Below are positions 17,301 to 25,421 of a stretch of 64,000 bases of DNA, one piece after another; the stretch's first letter is position 1, and each line of letters starts with the position of its first letter. Location of the stretch: the NCBI RefSeq assembly GCF_004134775.1, contig NZ_SDOZ01000002.1, positions 1,338,005 to 1,402,004 of the forward strand. The letters are read 5' to 3'. A program made the position numbers and the translations under genes. The notes beneath the pieces are model-generated. The model was not told the DNA's origin, did no database searches, and worked only from the letters and a program-made list of their open reading frames with translations. This stretch comes from Candidatus Borkfalkia ceftriaxoniphila. GTDB lineage: Bacteria > Bacillota > Clostridia > Christensenellales > Borkfalkiaceae.

Positions 17301-18925
17301 TGGTCTGCGCCGATATCACCGATTCCGTGCGCGAGCAGCAAGGGCTTTTGAATATGATCGCCTACACGTTCGACCTGGCTTGTTTTATCGATATCGCCAC
17401 AGAACGGCTGACCATGTACACGCGCGAAACCATTTTGAAGAGTCTTCCGCCGCACGTCGTGGAACAATACGACCGCAATATGCAAGAGTTTATCTCCCGT
17501 TACGGAACGGAAAAGGATATGTCCGCAGCGGTGCGGCAGTTCCGCCTGAAATCCATGCTCGAACGCTTGCGGGCGCAGCCCGCGGGATACGATTACGTAT
17601 TTCCTTACCGCGAGGAGGAAGAAATTCTCTTTAAACAGGTCAACGTGCTGTGGGGCGATCTGAATCACCGCACCGTGTGCCTTGTACGGGCGGACGTGAC
17701 CGATCTGATCCTATCCGAACGGAAAAACAAAGCCGCGCTGGAAAAAGCGCTTTCGGCGGCGGAAGATGCGAACCGCGCCAAAAGCGATTTTCTTTCTTCC
17801 ATGAGCCACGATATCCGCACGCCGATGAACGCCATTACGGGCATGACCGCGCTCGCCGATGCGCATATCGACAACAAAGCCAAGGTATCCGACTGCCTCA
17901 GAAAAATTTCCGTATCGTCCAAGCACCTTTTGAGCCTCATCAACGACGTTCTGGATATGAGCAAACTCGACGGCGCCAAAATTACTTTGAACCGCGTGGC
18001 GATCTCGCTGTCCGCTCTGGAAAACCAACTTTCCTCCATCATACAGCCGCAGGCCGAGGCTTCGGGCGTCGAATTCGTATCCCGACTTGAAAATATTGCG
18101 CACGAGGGATTTTACGGCGATCCTTTGCGCGTCAATCAGATTTTGATCAACCTTTTGAGCAATGCCGTTAAATTCACGCCCGCGGGGGGCAAAGTGGAAT
18201 TCTGCATCGAAGAGATCGCCTCTTCGCGCCCGAATCGCGCGCGTTACCGCTTTGTCGTGCGCGACAACGGGATCGGCATGCAGAAAGAATTTATGGCGCA
18301 TATGTTCTCGCCCTTTGCCCGCAGCCGCCGCGCGGCGGATATCGAGGGTACGGGACTGGGACTTTCCATCTCGAAAAGGCTTGTCGATCTGATGGAGGGG
18401 AGCATCCGCGCCGAAAGCGAGCCGGGCAAGGGCACGGCGTTTTTCGTACAACTGGATTTTGAGGTCGCGTCCGATCTCAAGGCGGAGATCGTCAGCGCGC
18501 CTCTGTCCGCAGAGACTGAAGAAAATATTTACCGCGGGCGTAATTTCCTCGTCGCAGAGGACAGCCGCATCAATGCCGAGATCATCTGCGAACTTCTTTC
18601 GATGCGCGGCGCGAAGACGCAAGTGGCGGTAAACGGAGTCAGGGCGGTGCAGGCTTTTGCCGCGTCTGAGGCGGGCACGTTCGACGCGATCTTTATGGAT
18701 ATCATGATGCCCGAAATGAACGGTTACGAGGCGACGCGCGCCATACGCGCCCTTAACCGTCCCGATGCGGAGAGCATCCCCGTGATCGCCATGACCGCCA
18801 ACGCCTTCGCGGAAGACGTTCATGCGGCGATGGAGGCGGGCATGAACGCGCACGTCGCAAAGCCCGTCGATCTCGATGTTCTGCGCGCGGCGCTTGAAAA
18901 GACGCTCTCTGCAAAGGAAGGTTGA
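14312..18925 (+). CDS. Multi-PAS hybrid histidine kinase with receiver domain
   Basis: A 1537-residue cytoplasmic sensor without transmembrane segments. About six or more PAS-like units occupy residues 8-1130 (repeated phrases such as IPGGVAIYKI and IPGGIASFKA, each closing with a [DE]xT/DIS connector). Two of them share a GxKCYE...PCxFC motif. Then come HisKA (FLSSMSHDIRTPMN, His1166), HATPase (NLLSNAVKFTPAGG; EGTGLGLSIS) and a receiver (DAIFMDIMMPEMNG, Asp1463; AKPVD Lys). The GTG at 14312 has GAGGGGGG upstream. It is one base after the Hpt gene. Ligand unknown; PAS domains may bind small molecules, haem or metals. Confidence 0.92.
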   Translation: MEMPSRVTMEQMTEILDNTPTAIYVTAADDYELMYANRAAKKVLGWSSFPSGAKCYELAGFSVPCPFCQVKNMRRDSLLVREFSFASAARIFQLSGKFIDWAGRLAHIEYIEDVTEKKQAAEQVAAREKDLRETVASIPCGLSVYRFDKGEISPVFHNNAFYRIMGYSVEHIRNIEHYTSFLNVHEEDLPVLQAKIQRAIAANGRTSYTYRVFNDRKGEYVWIRLDGSVKEQKDGSKLLYGVYNDVGEQLRLQSELTQTTEKMQEIVNAIPGGVAIYKISDILETKYFSDGVPALTGYTAEEYRKMTQGDASGLIYWQDRENVLAAVGGVIASNTAAELEFRKQHRDGHIVWVHAQAKQIGEENGFPLVQCVFHNISKLKETQRELDHLVNSIPGGIASFKAEDGRLTPVFVSDGVAALVGYSREEFDMLQAVYEPDRERVNAALSAALESGEAMDVSYRMRHKDGSIVWIHLNGRLMGPKADVTVFYAVFTGMSAETRLFQSIADETADGIYVIDKKTYELLYCNESKAMFSGTAHFAGQKCYETLHGNSAPCDFCTMNQYRADGEEHEIAVGGDRYYTSRFKETDWNGIPAYVQYIRDATEEVELRREKERLELYFQTVVKNLPDGISVVRCESDGSLTTEFLSDGFAALMRMTARQAEGRYKDDLFAGVHAEDAAAGRKKLQKFLSGGEGRLEMELRFLTGDGVYQWTKCTISLIQSLDGYKRLYTVYTDISDTVRAKEQFRKQYDEFIMQHYRVTEPNVLILGHCNITNNVILEIDDHTDSDLLKTFGSSREDFFRGISRLVVDEEKQKEFCNKFFNEPSIAAFHRRDTEQVMSCYVKFPKEEKGRYVQFKVNLLETPDTGDITGVLTVTDVTEQTITDRIMHHLSVTSYDYVIDLKLDEDSFSVLVYNQAAHCAPPPSGTHSARVADMAEKHVVPKDAARYRALLEPEGIKKRLSAEKGYTFSYSLIDESGDIRTKSMSVSAIDLRLGRVCLVCADITDSVREQQGLLNMIAYTFDLACFIDIATERLTMYTRETILKSLPPHVVEQYDRNMQEFISRYGTEKDMSAAVRQFRLKSMLERLRAQPAGYDYVFPYREEEEILFKQVNVLWGDLNHRTVCLVRADVTDLILSERKNKAALEKALSAAEDANRAKSDFLSSMSHDIRTPMNAITGMTALADAHIDNKAKVSDCLRKISVSSKHLLSLINDVLDMSKLDGAKITLNRVAISLSALENQLSSIIQPQAEASGVEFVSRLENIAHEGFYGDPLRVNQILINLLSNAVKFTPAGGKVEFCIEEIASSRPNRARYRFVVRDNGIGMQKEFMAHMFSPFARSRRAADIEGTGLGLSISKRLVDLMEGSIRAESEPGKGTAFFVQLDFEVASDLKAEIVSAPLSAETEENIYRGRNFLVAEDSRINAEIICELLSMRGAKTQVAVNGVRAVQAFAASEAGTFDAIFMDIMMPEMNGYEATRAIRALNRPDAESIPVIAMTANAFAEDVHAAMEAGMNAHVAKPVDLDVLRAALEKTLSAKEG

Positions 18926-18926
18926 A

Positions 18927-20891
18927 ATGAAACAGCATACCATGATCTCGGGTTACGAATACGACGCGTTGATGAGTTCTTTGCGGGTGAGCGTCAGCAA
19001 ACATCTTTTGGATGAATTTTATACGCTGATATGGGCCAACGATTACTACTATGATCTGATCGGATATACAAAAGAGGAATACGAAGAAAAATTCGAAAAC
19101 AATCCGCAGAAATATTACGCGAGCCACGGACTTTTAAGCGAACTCGGAAAGATCGCCGCCGTGGTTTCGCGCGCAGTTTCAGAGGGCAAGGGCGGGTATT
19201 CGTTGGATACGCGCATGCCCGTCAAGGGAGGCGGATTTCTTTGGATCCGCATGGCGGGCACGTTTACAGACGAATACGTTGACGGCAAACAGGTTTCCTA
19301 TACCGTCATGAGCGATATCGACGATCTGGTGCGCATACAGACCGACCAATCTATCACGTACAACAATATCCCAGGTTTCGTCGCCAAGTTTTTGGTCTCC
19401 CGCGGCAAGCGGCTGAAGATCGTCTACGCCAACGACCAATTTCGTGAATTTTTCGGTTCGGACGGGATTTTGGACGATGCTAACGAAATGTTCCGACTGA
19501 ATATGGAAAAAAACGCCGAAGTGCTCGAAAACCTTTGGGAGGATATACGGCAGACCAAACCTCTGCATTTTCTCACACAACTGCAAAACCGCAGAGGGCA
19601 GACGCTTTGGATGCAGGTGAGCGGGGAATGCGTGGAAACGCTGGCGGACGGCTGCGTGTATCTTTTGATCTATATCGACGTGACCGACGTGACGGGACTT
19701 AAAGAGATCCAGAAAAAACTGGAAGCCGCGCTGGACGCCGCGGAAAAAGCCAACCGCGCCAAGACGATCTTTCTCTCGCATATGTCGCACGATATCCGCA
19801 CGCCCATCAACGGCGTTCTGGGCATGACGGACATCGCGCTCCGCAATATCGACGACAGAGAGCGCCTCGTCGATTGCCTCAAAAAGATCGATTCTTCCTC
19901 CCATCATCTTCTCTCGCTCATCAACGACGTGCTGGACATGAGCCGCATCGAGAGCGGCAAAGTCGTCATCGAGGATAAGCCGTTTTATGTTTCCGTCCTT
20001 CTCGACGGCTGTTACAGCGTCGTCGCGGGGCAGGCGATCCAAAAAAATATCCGAATCGAAACGGATTTCAGCCCGATCGAGGCGGATGTGCTGGAGGGCG
20101 ACGAGATACGCCTTAGACAAATTCTCATCAATATTTTGGGCAACGCCGTCAAATTCACGCCGGAAGGCGGGCAGATTTTCTTTTCCGCCTCAACCGTTTC
20201 GGAAAATGAGCGCGAAGCATCGCTCACCGTGTGCGTGCGCGATACGGGCGTCGGGATGAGCCCCGAATATCAGGAGCGGATCTTCGAGCCGTTCTCGCAG
20301 GAAACCGCAAGCGGGCGCAGCGAGTACCAGGGCACGGGGCTGGGCATGGCGATCGTCAAGCAACTTCTGGATATCATGGGCGGCAAAATTTCTTTAAAAA
20401 GCGCACCGGGAAAGGGGAGCGAGTTTACCGTGCGCTTCGTTCTTCCCTTCGGCAATGCGGAGAAACTCGAAAAAAGCAAGAGTTCGGAAGAGATCGATCT
20501 GTCCGGACTGCGCGTATTGATCGCGGAAGACAATGAAATGAATATGGAGATCGCCCGATATATACTGGAAAGCGGTTTTGCAGAGGTCACGCCCGTTTTC
20601 GACGGCAAAGCGGCGCTGGAACTTTTCAAAGAAAAGCCCGCGGGTACGTTCGACGTGATCCTGATGGACGTGATGATGCCCGTCATGGACGGATTGCAGG
20701 CGACGCGCGCCATCCGCGCATGCGGAAAGCCCGACGCGAAGAAAATTCCCATCCTTGCGATGACCGCCAACGCCTATGCGGAAGACAGACAGGCGGCGCT
20801 GGATGCGGGCATGGACCGCCACCTCGCCAAGCCCGTCGAACGCGAAGATCTCTTGCGCGCCCTTTCGGACGTGACGAAAAATTCGAGGTAA
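18927..20891 (+). CDS. PAS hybrid histidine kinase with receiver domain
   Basis: A 654-residue soluble paralogue of the preceding kinase. Residues ~1-150 and ~150-265 are PAS-like sensor units; the HisKA motif is FLSHMSHDIRTPIN (His288), HATPase has NILGNAVKFTPEGG and YQGTGLGMAIVK, and the receiver has FDVILMDVMMPVMDG (Asp581). The ATG at 18927, two bases after the upstream stop, has AAGGAAGG ahead of it; in-frame codons further upstream lie within the previous gene. With the Hpt protein it forms a likely phosphorelay. No response regulator with a DNA-binding domain is in the window. Confidence 0.93.
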   Translation: MKQHTMISGYEYDALMSSLRVSVSKHLLDEFYTLIWANDYYYDLIGYTKEEYEEKFENNPQKYYASHGLLSELGKIAAVVSRAVSEGKGGYSLDTRMPVKGGGFLWIRMAGTFTDEYVDGKQVSYTVMSDIDDLVRIQTDQSITYNNIPGFVAKFLVSRGKRLKIVYANDQFREFFGSDGILDDANEMFRLNMEKNAEVLENLWEDIRQTKPLHFLTQLQNRRGQTLWMQVSGECVETLADGCVYLLIYIDVTDVTGLKEIQKKLEAALDAAEKANRAKTIFLSHMSHDIRTPINGVLGMTDIALRNIDDRERLVDCLKKIDSSSHHLLSLINDVLDMSRIESGKVVIEDKPFYVSVLLDGCYSVVAGQAIQKNIRIETDFSPIEADVLEGDEIRLRQILINILGNAVKFTPEGGQIFFSASTVSENEREASLTVCVRDTGVGMSPEYQERIFEPFSQETASGRSEYQGTGLGMAIVKQLLDIMGGKISLKSAPGKGSEFTVRFVLPFGNAEKLEKSKSSEEIDLSGLRVLIAEDNEMNMEIARYILESGFAEVTPVFDGKAALELFKEKPAGTFDVILMDVMMPVMDGLQATRAIRACGKPDAKKIPILAMTANAYAEDRQAALDAGMDRHLAKPVEREDLLRALSDVTKNSR

Positions 20892-20894
20892 TAT

Positions 20895-20925
20895 AAAAAA
20901 AGACGCCTGACGGGCGTCTTTTTTA
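20895..20925 (+). terminator. Terminator of the Hpt-kinase operon
   Basis: AGACGCC (20901-20907) pairs with GGCGTCT (20913-20919), extended by flanking A and T runs. Confidence 0.88.
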
Positions 20926-21059
20926 TGGTAAATGCCGCGTAAAAGTCATTGAACCGTCTGCTTGCGTAGTATAATGGAATCGGGAAAGGGAGAAACTTTA
21001 CAAATAGAGCGGACTTGTCTGGCTTTCGGCAGCAACGACGTTTGCGCGGAAAAAACCCG

Positions 21060-21089
21060 TTGACACGGGCCGTACGAGCGTGTTACAAT
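21060..21089 (+). promoter_or_regulatory. Sigma-A promoter of the pfk-ppx-ppk operon
   Basis: TTGACA (21060-21065), 18-base spacer, TACAAT (21084-21089), 31 bases before the ATG at 21120. Nothing else recognisable is seen in the 20926-21059 stretch; a TATAAT at 20970 lacks a well-spaced -35 box. Confidence 0.8.
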
Positions 21090-21119
21090 AATCGTAATCC
21101 AAAAATTTGAAGGAATCTT

Positions 21120-22220
21120 ATGAAGATCGGAATTTTAACGAGCGGAGGCGATTGCCCCGGGCTGAACGCGGTCATCCGCGCCATCGGGCTGTATGCCCTC
21201 AATAACATGGAAAACGTCGAGATCGTCGGCATTCCGGAAGGGTACGGCGGGCTCATCCGCGGCGAGTGCCGCCCTTTGCGGAGACAAGATTTTTCCGACA
21301 TACTCGATCGCGGCGGCACCATTCTGGGAACTTCCCGCCAGCCCTATAAATTGATGACGGTGGAAGAAAACGGCGAAACGCGATTGCAGGAAATGTGTTC
21401 CAACTATCAAAAGATGGGACTGGACTGCCTGTTCACGCTGGGCGGGGCGGGCACGCACAAGACGGCGGCGCTCTTGTGCGCCGAGGGCTGCAACGTCATC
21501 GGGCTGCCCAAGACCATCGACAACGACATTTACGGCACCGACGTCACGTTCGGCTTTCAGACGGCGGCGGAGATCGCTGCGGAGAGCATCGACCGCATCC
21601 GCACCACGGCGGCGGGACACGGAAGGACGATGCTCGTGGAGATCATGGGCAACAAGGCGGGCTGGCTCGCCCTGCACGCAGGGCTCGCCGCGGGCGCGGA
21701 TATGATCCTCATTCCCGAAATTCCCTTTTCGCTGGACGCCGTATGCGAATTCGTGCAAAAGAGCGGGGAAAGAAAAGGGGCGTCCGACTGGGAGCGGCCC
21801 TACAATATCATCGCGGTGGCGGAGGGCGCCGTTCTCGATTCGGAGGCGGCGTATAAAAAGAAAGACCGCGCATTTGCGCGCATCGAGCGGGGCGAAAGCA
21901 CGGTGACGCAGCACCTTGCGGAAATCGTCGAAGAACGAACGGGCGTGGAAACGCGCACGAGCGTTTTAGGTTATCTGCAGCGCGGCGGCACGCCCTGCGC
22001 CTACGACAGGCTGCTATCTTCCCGCCTTGGTGCCTTTGCGGCCGATCTTGCCGCAAAGGGCGTATTCGGCGTGAGCGTCGCCGTGTCGGGGAACCGCATC
22101 GTCTACAACGCCCTGGCGGAGATCGCGGGACGCTACAAACTCGTGGAGCCCGACGGCGAACTCGTGCGCTTTGCAAAGAGCATCGGCATTCGCTTCGGCG
22201 ACGCGCAAAAGATTTCATAA
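21120..22220 (+). CDS. pfkA: 6-phosphofructokinase family protein
   Basis: A 366-residue PfkA-family kinase, expected to phosphorylate fructose 6-phosphate. Start MKIGILTSGGDCPGLNAVIR and the catalytic loop PKTIDNDIYGTD (base Asp in TIDND) are clear. The phosphoryl-donor site is unusual: where E. coli has GGDGS this has GGAGT, so the Mg-binding Asp103 is Ala110, Gly104 is kept (Gly111, an ATP-type residue), and the residue equivalent to Gly124 is Lys131 (a PPi-type residue). Donor and even acceptor are therefore uncertain. It is cotranscribed with polyphosphate genes. Confidence 0.85.
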   Translation: MKIGILTSGGDCPGLNAVIRAIGLYALNNMENVEIVGIPEGYGGLIRGECRPLRRQDFSDILDRGGTILGTSRQPYKLMTVEENGETRLQEMCSNYQKMGLDCLFTLGGAGTHKTAALLCAEGCNVIGLPKTIDNDIYGTDVTFGFQTAAEIAAESIDRIRTTAAGHGRTMLVEIMGNKAGWLALHAGLAAGADMILIPEIPFSLDAVCEFVQKSGERKGASDWERPYNIIAVAEGAVLDSEAAYKKKDRAFARIERGESTVTQHLAEIVEERTGVETRTSVLGYLQRGGTPCAYDRLLSSRLGAFAADLAAKGVFGVSVAVSGNRIVYNALAEIAGRYKLVEPDGELVRFAKSIGIRFGDAQKIS

Positions 22221-22234
22221 CGGAGAAGGATTTT

Positions 22235-23251
22235 ATGAAATATTCCATCATTGATATCAGTTCGAGCAGCCTTTCCATGATCGTCGCGGAGATCGACGGC
22301 GCAAAAGCGGAGATCGTATTCAAAGACCGTGTCCCTCTCTTTCTTTTTCCGCATTTCGACGGAAAAAATCTGTCCGAGCACGGGCTGAACAAACTGACGG
22401 GCGAGCTGAAAGAATTTCAGCAAAAGTGCGCGCAGTTTCATGCGGAGCGCTGTTACGTTATTTCCACGGCGGCGCTGCGCCTCATTGAAAATTTCAACGA
22501 GGTGCAAAAGACGGTGGAAGAAAAACTCGGCCTGCCCGTCAATTTTCTCGACGGCGCCACCGAGGCGTACTGCGATCTGGCTGCGAACGCCTATTATCAG
22601 ACATACGAGCGCGCGGTGCTTGTAGACCTCGGCGGCAAGAGCATCGAGATCTGCGATTTTTCCAAGAACGCGAAAGAGGAGATGGCGTATCTCGATTTCG
22701 GGCTTCTGGATCTCAACCGCAAATTCGTGAAAAAGTTGCAGCCCGACGAAAACGAGGCGAAAGAGATCAAAAAATATATCAAGGGCCGTTTCGACGAGGC
22801 GGGCATTCCCAAAAAGGGCGCCTTTTCCACCGTCGTTCTGGTGGGCGCGACCAACTGCGCCGTCTACGACGTGTACGCCGATTACGCGAAGTGTTCCCGT
22901 GAGGAAGAGAGCAAGATCATCGACCGCAAAACGTTCAAAAATCTGACCAAAAATTTGCTTGTCGGCGCCGACCGTTCCAGCCTCATTCTCAACAACGCGC
23001 CGGAAAAACTCTTTCTCATCGGGCCCGCGGCGATCGTTCTGCGCAATCTCTTCAAACGGTTCGACGCGGACAATATCGTGGTGAGCGAGCGCGGCGTCAA
23101 GGAAGGATATTTACAACTGATCCTCGACGGGAAAGAGTCGGGAAGATATTATGATTTTACGAGCGATCGGATCTGCGGCGGCGAAAAAAAGCGTCGCGGC
23201 CGCCCGAAAAAGACCGCCGATACGGAAGGGGAACAAAAAGGGAGTGAGTAA
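22235..23251 (+). CDS. Ppx/GppA family phosphatase
   Basis: A 338-residue member of the ASKHA-fold Ppx/GppA family (exopolyphosphatase / pppGpp phosphatase). Phosphate-binding regions are visible in IIDISSSSLSMIVAEI, VISTAALR, DGATEAYCDLAANAY and VLVDLGGKSIEI. Only the core two-domain part is present, as in short Clostridial forms. The tail KKRRGRPKKTADTEGE is Lys/Arg-rich and resembles an AT-hook; its role is unknown. It starts 14 bases after the pfk stop with GGAGAAGGA upstream and is followed 3 bases later by ppk1, which argues for polyphosphate turnover. Confidence 0.87.
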   Translation: MKYSIIDISSSSLSMIVAEIDGAKAEIVFKDRVPLFLFPHFDGKNLSEHGLNKLTGELKEFQQKCAQFHAERCYVISTAALRLIENFNEVQKTVEEKLGLPVNFLDGATEAYCDLAANAYYQTYERAVLVDLGGKSIEICDFSKNAKEEMAYLDFGLLDLNRKFVKKLQPDENEAKEIKKYIKGRFDEAGIPKKGAFSTVVLVGATNCAVYDVYADYAKCSREEESKIIDRKTFKNLTKNLLVGADRSSLILNNAPEKLFLIGPAAIVLRNLFKRFDADNIVVSERGVKEGYLQLILDGKESGRYYDFTSDRICGGEKKRRGRPKKTADTEGEQKGSE

Positions 23252-23254
23252 AAG

Positions 23255-25315
23255 GTGACCGAAAAGACGAGAAGCCGATTTATCAACGATATTTACGTCA
23301 ACCGCGAATACAGTTGGCTGCTGTTCGACAAGCGCGTTTTGGAGCAATCGCAGGATCTTTCGAATCCGCTGTTGGAGCGGTGCAAATTTTTATCCATATT
23401 CAGTTCTAATCTGGACGAATTTTTTATGGTGCGCGTCGGGAGTTTATACAACGAGAGCCTGTCCGACGCCCAGGCGCGCGACAATAAGACGCAACTGACC
23501 GCCGCAAAGCAGTTGGAGGGCGTGTGCGAGACGGTCAGAGATCTGTACGCCGAGCGCGCCGTGTGCTATTTTCGGCTCAAAAAGGAACTTTCCAAGTACG
23601 GCGTGCGCATTCTGCGCGCGGACGAGTTGACGCCGCGCCAGAAGGAGGAGGCGAGAACTGTGTTCATGACGCACGTTCTGCCCCTTTTGTCGCTGATGGT
23701 GCTGGATGCGAAACACCCGCTGATGCAGTTCGAAAACATGAAAAACTATATGTTGTACGATCTCGAACGGGACGGGCGGCGCATGGTGGGCGTGATGGCG
23801 TTCAACGCCGCGCTCGACAGGCTGTACCGTATCGGCGGGGGCGAAAAGGCGCGCCTCGTGCCGCTCGAAGAACTCGTGCGCGCGTTCGGGCACAATGCCT
23901 TTACCGGTTACACCGCGGGCGGCAGAATGATGATGCGCGTCACGCGCAACGCCGATTTCGACACGAATATCGACGATTCCGACGTCGAGCGCGATTTTTC
24001 CGAGATCATGAAAAAAAAGGTGGAGTCGCGCGCCCGCCTCAACGTGGTGCGGCTGGAAATCGACAGAGAAGACGAAAAACTCAAAGAATTCGTTTTGAAA
24101 CTTCTGAAACTGCATCCCCGTTTCTGCTTTTGTGACGAGCGGTTTTTCGACTATAAATTCATGTTTTCGCTGGATAAATATCTGCCGCCCGAACGCAGCC
24201 TTCCCCTCAAATATCCGCCCTTCAAGGGCGCCGTCGCCAAGGAACTTTGCGGCGCGCCCTCGCTCATCGAAACGGTATTCCGCCGCGACGTGTTTTTATC
24301 CTATCCCTACGACAGCATGACGCCTCTCGTCGATCTGTTGGAGGAATGCGCCCTCGACAAACGGGTGACATCCATCAAGATCACCATATATCGACTGGCG
24401 CACCATTCGCGCATTGCCGAACTTTTGTGCAAGGCGAGCGAAAACGGCAAGCAGGTGACCGTAGTCATCGAACTGTGCGCCCGTTTCGACGAAGAAAACA
24501 ATATGTATTTCGCGGGCAAATTGCAGGAGGCGGGCTGCACCATCATATACGGCATGGAAAACTACAAGGTGCATTCCAAGATCGTTTCGGTCGTGCTCAA
24601 AGAGGGGGAACAGATCCGCTATATCACGCACCTCGGCACGGGCAACTACAACGAATCGACGAGCAAACAGTACACCGATCTCAACATCATCACCGCGGAC
24701 GAAAAGATCGGCGAGGACGCGGCGGCGTTTTTCCGCAACATAGCCATCTGCAACACCGAGTTTACGTATAACCGCCTTCTGGTCGCGCCCGAAACGCTGA
24801 AAAGCGGGCTGACCGCGCTCATCGACCGCGAGATCGAAAAGGCGAAGGCGGGAGGCGAAGGCGCCATCCTCTGCAAGATGAACAGCCTGACCGACAAGAC
24901 CATGATCGACAAGTTTGCCGAGGCGAGTTGCGCGGGGGTGAAGATAGACCTCATTATCCGCGGCATATGCTGTCTGCTTCCGGGTATTCCGCAAAAGACG
25001 GATAATATCCGCGTGATCAGTATCGTGGGGCGGTTTCTGGAACATTCGCGCGTCTATTCCTTCGGCAAGGGCGAAGATCGCACGACGTACATTTCCAGCG
25101 CGGATCTGATGACGCGCAATACCGATAAGCGCGTAGAGATCGCCGCGCCCGTGCTCGACCGTCAGATCGCCGACAAGATCGAAAAAATCCTCAGGATCAT
25201 GCTGGCGGACAACGTCAAGGCGAAAAAACTTTGCCCCGATGGGAGATACCGCAAAGTGGAAACGCTGGGCGAGACCATCGACGCGCAGAGTTACTTTTTA
25301 AAAAATCCGCTGTAA
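23255..25315 (+). CDS. ppk1: Polyphosphate kinase 1
   Basis: PPK1 reversibly transfers the gamma phosphate of ATP to polyphosphate. The 686-residue protein shows the four-domain layout: N-terminal FINDIYVNREYSWLLFDKRV and SSNLDEFFMVRVG, then the two phospholipase-D-like catalytic halves. The phosphorylated His is in YKVHSKIV (His440, E. coli His435) and the second essential His in LEHSRVYS (His597, E. coli His592). GTG start, 3 bases after the ppx/gppA stop, is the first that gives the family N-terminus. A terminator closes the operon. Confidence 0.97.
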   Translation: MTEKTRSRFINDIYVNREYSWLLFDKRVLEQSQDLSNPLLERCKFLSIFSSNLDEFFMVRVGSLYNESLSDAQARDNKTQLTAAKQLEGVCETVRDLYAERAVCYFRLKKELSKYGVRILRADELTPRQKEEARTVFMTHVLPLLSLMVLDAKHPLMQFENMKNYMLYDLERDGRRMVGVMAFNAALDRLYRIGGGEKARLVPLEELVRAFGHNAFTGYTAGGRMMMRVTRNADFDTNIDDSDVERDFSEIMKKKVESRARLNVVRLEIDREDEKLKEFVLKLLKLHPRFCFCDERFFDYKFMFSLDKYLPPERSLPLKYPPFKGAVAKELCGAPSLIETVFRRDVFLSYPYDSMTPLVDLLEECALDKRVTSIKITIYRLAHHSRIAELLCKASENGKQVTVVIELCARFDEENNMYFAGKLQEAGCTIIYGMENYKVHSKIVSVVLKEGEQIRYITHLGTGNYNESTSKQYTDLNIITADEKIGEDAAAFFRNIAICNTEFTYNRLLVAPETLKSGLTALIDREIEKAKAGGEGAILCKMNSLTDKTMIDKFAEASCAGVKIDLIIRGICCLLPGIPQKTDNIRVISIVGRFLEHSRVYSFGKGEDRTTYISSADLMTRNTDKRVEIAAPVLDRQIADKIEKILRIMLADNVKAKKLCPDGRYRKVETLGETIDAQSYFLKNPL

Positions 25316-25322
25316 AGGCGGG

Positions 25323-25356
25323 AAAGACGGCGGGAATACCCGCCGTCTTTCGTTTT
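25323..25356 (+). terminator. Terminator of the pfk-ppx-ppk operon
   Basis: AAAGACGGCGGG (25323-25334) pairs exactly with CCCGCCGTCTTT (25339-25350), followed by CGTTTT. Confidence 0.85.
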
Positions 25357-25357
25357 A

Positions 25358-25386
25358 TTGACAACCCGTGCCGATTGTGCTATAAT
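25358..25386 (+). promoter_or_regulatory. Consensus sigma-A promoter of prfB
   Basis: TTGACA (25358-25363), 17-base spacer, TATAAT (25381-25386): a perfect consensus, overlapping the tail of the preceding terminator. Confidence 0.92.
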
Positions 25387-25421
25387 CGGTCTGAATAAAA
25401 AATTTGGAAAGATTGGTAAAT

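Noticed and set aside
20970..21062. 29-codon frame after TATAAT at 20970
   Set aside because: The ATG would overlap the -10 box and the nearest -35-like sequence is only 15 bases away.
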